Part shown: one piece after another, positions 5,933 to 7,498 of the stretch | Layout: each line of letters starts with the position of its first letter | Position numbering within the stretch: position 1 is the first letter of the stretch | NCBI GenBank assembly: GCA_003241175.1 | Contig: QFOI01000169.1 | Coordinates: forward strand, 1-7,498 | Direction: 5' to 3' | DNA: 7,498 nucleotides | Origin: Pseudopedobacter saltans | Lineage (GTDB): Bacteria; Bacteroidota; Bacteroidia; Chitinophagales; Chitinophagaceae | Notes under the pieces: model-generated | Told to the model about the DNA's origin: nothing | The model's database searches: none | What the model saw: only the letters and a program-made list of their open reading frames with translations | Translations under genes and position numbers: made by a program

Positions 5933-7498
5933 ATGAGAAATTTATACTATTTATGTGCCATGCTTTTATTTTGGGGATGTAGCCCGAAATTCGATATACC
6001 TGAAACAGAAACAAATACTATTATGCAGGCAACAATGTCTATACGTCAATTAAAGCAGTTGCATGCTATTGGAAAATTTGAACTTTTGTCCAATAATGAC
6101 GTAATTGAAGGTGTTGTCATTGCGGATGATAAGTCTGGTAATTTTTACCAGTCGATTGTGGTGCAAGATAATAGTGGTGGGATTGTGCTGCGAATCGCCA
6201 GTTCCAATCTATACACTTCTTATCCTATAGGTCGGAAGGTGTACATACATCTGAAAGGTTTGTATATGGGTGATTACCGCGGAACTATACAGCTTGGAGG
6301 AGGTATTGATAGTAGCTTGTCTTATCGCCCGCAACTTAATGGCATAGCATCCAATTTGGTTGATAAATTTGTATTTAAGGGTGCATTCAATCAAATTGTT
6401 CAACCTCGTGTTGTCTTGCCGAGCCAATTGACTGACAATCTACAAGATACTTTACAATCTACACTTGTATCGATTACTAATGTACAGTTTAATGATGCGG
6501 ATTTGTCTAAGAAAATGGCAGATGTATCCAAACAAGTTAGCGCTGTGAGTTTTATTCTCCAAGACTGTTTAGGAAATGCTGTTTTATTACGCAATAGTAG
6601 CTATGCTACTTTTTCTAATATAGATGTCCCTAAAGGAAATGGTATATTGACTGGTGTCTTTACATTGTATAATAGTGACAAACAAATCATTGTTAGAGAT
6701 ACGAGTGATTTCCAATTTTACAATAGTCGTTGTAATGCTCAAGTTGCAGACACGAATAAAATAACGACCATAAGGGCATTACGTAAACTCTATAATGGTA
6801 AGTCTCTAACTATTCCGTTCGGAACCGTAATTAAAGGAACGATAATATCTGACAATAAGAATGAGGCCAATGGAAACTATAAATTCCAAGATGCCGATGG
6901 TAGCGGTATTATTTTGTATGGGTCATCTTTATCGACACTCACTTTTGACAAGAGTTACATAATTGATATTGGCGGAACAACTTTGGAGCAATTTAGTAAT
7001 GAGTTAGAAATAACCAAATTAGATATAAATAAGATATATCCTACAAATTATCAGATGGTTCGACCCAAGATCACCAATATCGCCCAAATGAATGATAGTG
7101 CGGAAGTCTGGTGTTCCTCACTCATACAACTTCAAAATGTATATATAAGTACACCAACTGTTGCAAGCTCTGGTCGCACGTACACTATTATGGATAACAA
7201 AGGAAGTGTTGAAAGTTTTATTCGGTCTACCGCTGCTTTTAATCTACAACCGGGAAATGCCAATACATTGATGGGGTATATTTCTTTAAATGGAGGTCGT
7301 ATTCAAGTTCAATTACGGAATCAAACAGATATTGCCTACACGGGAGGAACGGTAATAGTTCCTATTAGTTTTTCATCGGAGTATACATTCAAAAATGTTA
7401 CTTCTAGTTCGGGCGTGGTTGATCCAGGTCCCAATCCGTCTGTTTCGGGTCTAAGCTTTGGCTCTTTCAGAGCTATTGGTTTGGGTAGTAATCCTTCG
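5933..7498 (+). CDS. DUF5689-like surface lipoprotein with duplicated domains, 3'-truncated by the window
   Basis: The frame is open from ATG 5933 to the last base (522 codons, no stop), so the C-terminus lies outside the window. Residues 1-16 form a lipoprotein signal (MRNLYYLCAMLLFWGC); the lipobox FWGC is relaxed, as is common in Bacteroidota, and C16 would be lipidated. The mature protein appears beta-rich. Residues 37-262 resemble DUF5689: VIEGVVIADDKSGNFYQSIVVQD at 57-79 (two stretches), then GGIVLRI, YPIGRKVYIHLKGLYMGDY and G-rich IQLGG to 123, an OB-fold-like pattern. A diverged second copy spans about 280-466, starting ITTIRALRKLYNG. A linker with DPGPNPS (497-503) leads into LSFGSFRAIGLG, possibly another domain. 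It starts 11 bases after the receptor gene with no terminator between, so the two products probably work together at the outer membrane. It does not look like SusD, which is helical. Family placement is by recalled pattern, and the function is unknown. Confidence 0.82.
   Translation, partial: MRNLYYLCAMLLFWGCSPKFDIPETETNTIMQATMSIRQLKQLHAIGKFELLSNNDVIEGVVIADDKSGNFYQSIVVQDNSGGIVLRIASSNLYTSYPIGRKVYIHLKGLYMGDYRGTIQLGGGIDSSLSYRPQLNGIASNLVDKFVFKGAFNQIVQPRVVLPSQLTDNLQDTLQSTLVSITNVQFNDADLSKKMADVSKQVSAVSFILQDCLGNAVLLRNSSYATFSNIDVPKGNGILTGVFTLYNSDKQIIVRDTSDFQFYNSRCNAQVADTNKITTIRALRKLYNGKSLTIPFGTVIKGTIISDNKNEANGNYKFQDADGSGIILYGSSLSTLTFDKSYIIDIGGTTLEQFSNELEITKLDINKIYPTNYQMVRPKITNIAQMNDSAEVWCSSLIQLQNVYISTPTVASSGRTYTIMDNKGSVESFIRSTAAFNLQPGNANTLMGYISLNGGRIQVQLRNQTDIAYTGGTVIVPISFSSEYTFKNVTSSSGVVDPGPNPSVSGLSFGSFRAIGLGSNPS

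Noticed and set aside
6209..6594. Two minus-strand open frames at 6209-6427 and 6400-6594
   Set aside because: Both lie antisense within the continuous 522-codon lipoprotein frame, which has a signal peptide and family motifs.
5933..7498. SusD-like identity for the lipoprotein downstream of the receptor
   Set aside because: The sequence is beta-rich with OB-like motifs and shows none of the helical or TPR patterns of SusD.

Overview
The window looks like chromosomal DNA of a Bacteroidota bacterium, perhaps from the Sphingobacteriales or Chitinophagales; the order-level guess is weak. The evidence is the AT-leaning composition, A-rich leaders in place of clear Shine-Dalgarno sites, a TonB-dependent receptor of a type I know from Bacteroidota, and a downstream lipoprotein resembling the Bacteroidota family DUF5689. 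All five genes lie on the + strand. I see no mobile element, CRISPR array, tRNA or rRNA.

The left half (1-3381) is metabolic. It holds the C-terminal 150 residues of an AldB/ExaC-type acetaldehyde dehydrogenase, a complete AdhP-type zinc alcohol dehydrogenase, and a complete succinyl-CoA:acetate CoA-transferase of the Cat1/AarC family. Each gene is followed by its own hairpin and T-run terminator (488-541, 1682-1706, 3347-3381), so they look like separate transcription units. Together they can take ethanol to acetaldehyde, acetate and then acetyl-CoA, with succinyl-CoA as the CoA donor. Run backwards, the same enzymes could serve acetate or ethanol formation.

The right half (3432-7498) is a cell-envelope pair. 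An 829-residue TonB-dependent-receptor-like outer-membrane protein is followed after 11 bases by a lipoprotein that is still open at the right edge (522 codons seen). No terminator separates them, so they are probably co-transcribed. The receptor has a plug and barrel but lacks the usual N-terminal carboxypeptidase-like domain. The lipoprotein contains two tandem, diverged copies of a DUF5689-like, beta-rich unit, followed by a Gly/Pro linker and the start of what may be another domain. The substrate is unknown. This pair is the least characterised and most interesting part of the window.

No gap between genes exceeds 300 bases. The gaps at 454-608, 1644-1834 and 3326-3431 hold the three terminators and A/T-rich leaders, with no convincing promoter that I could assign.
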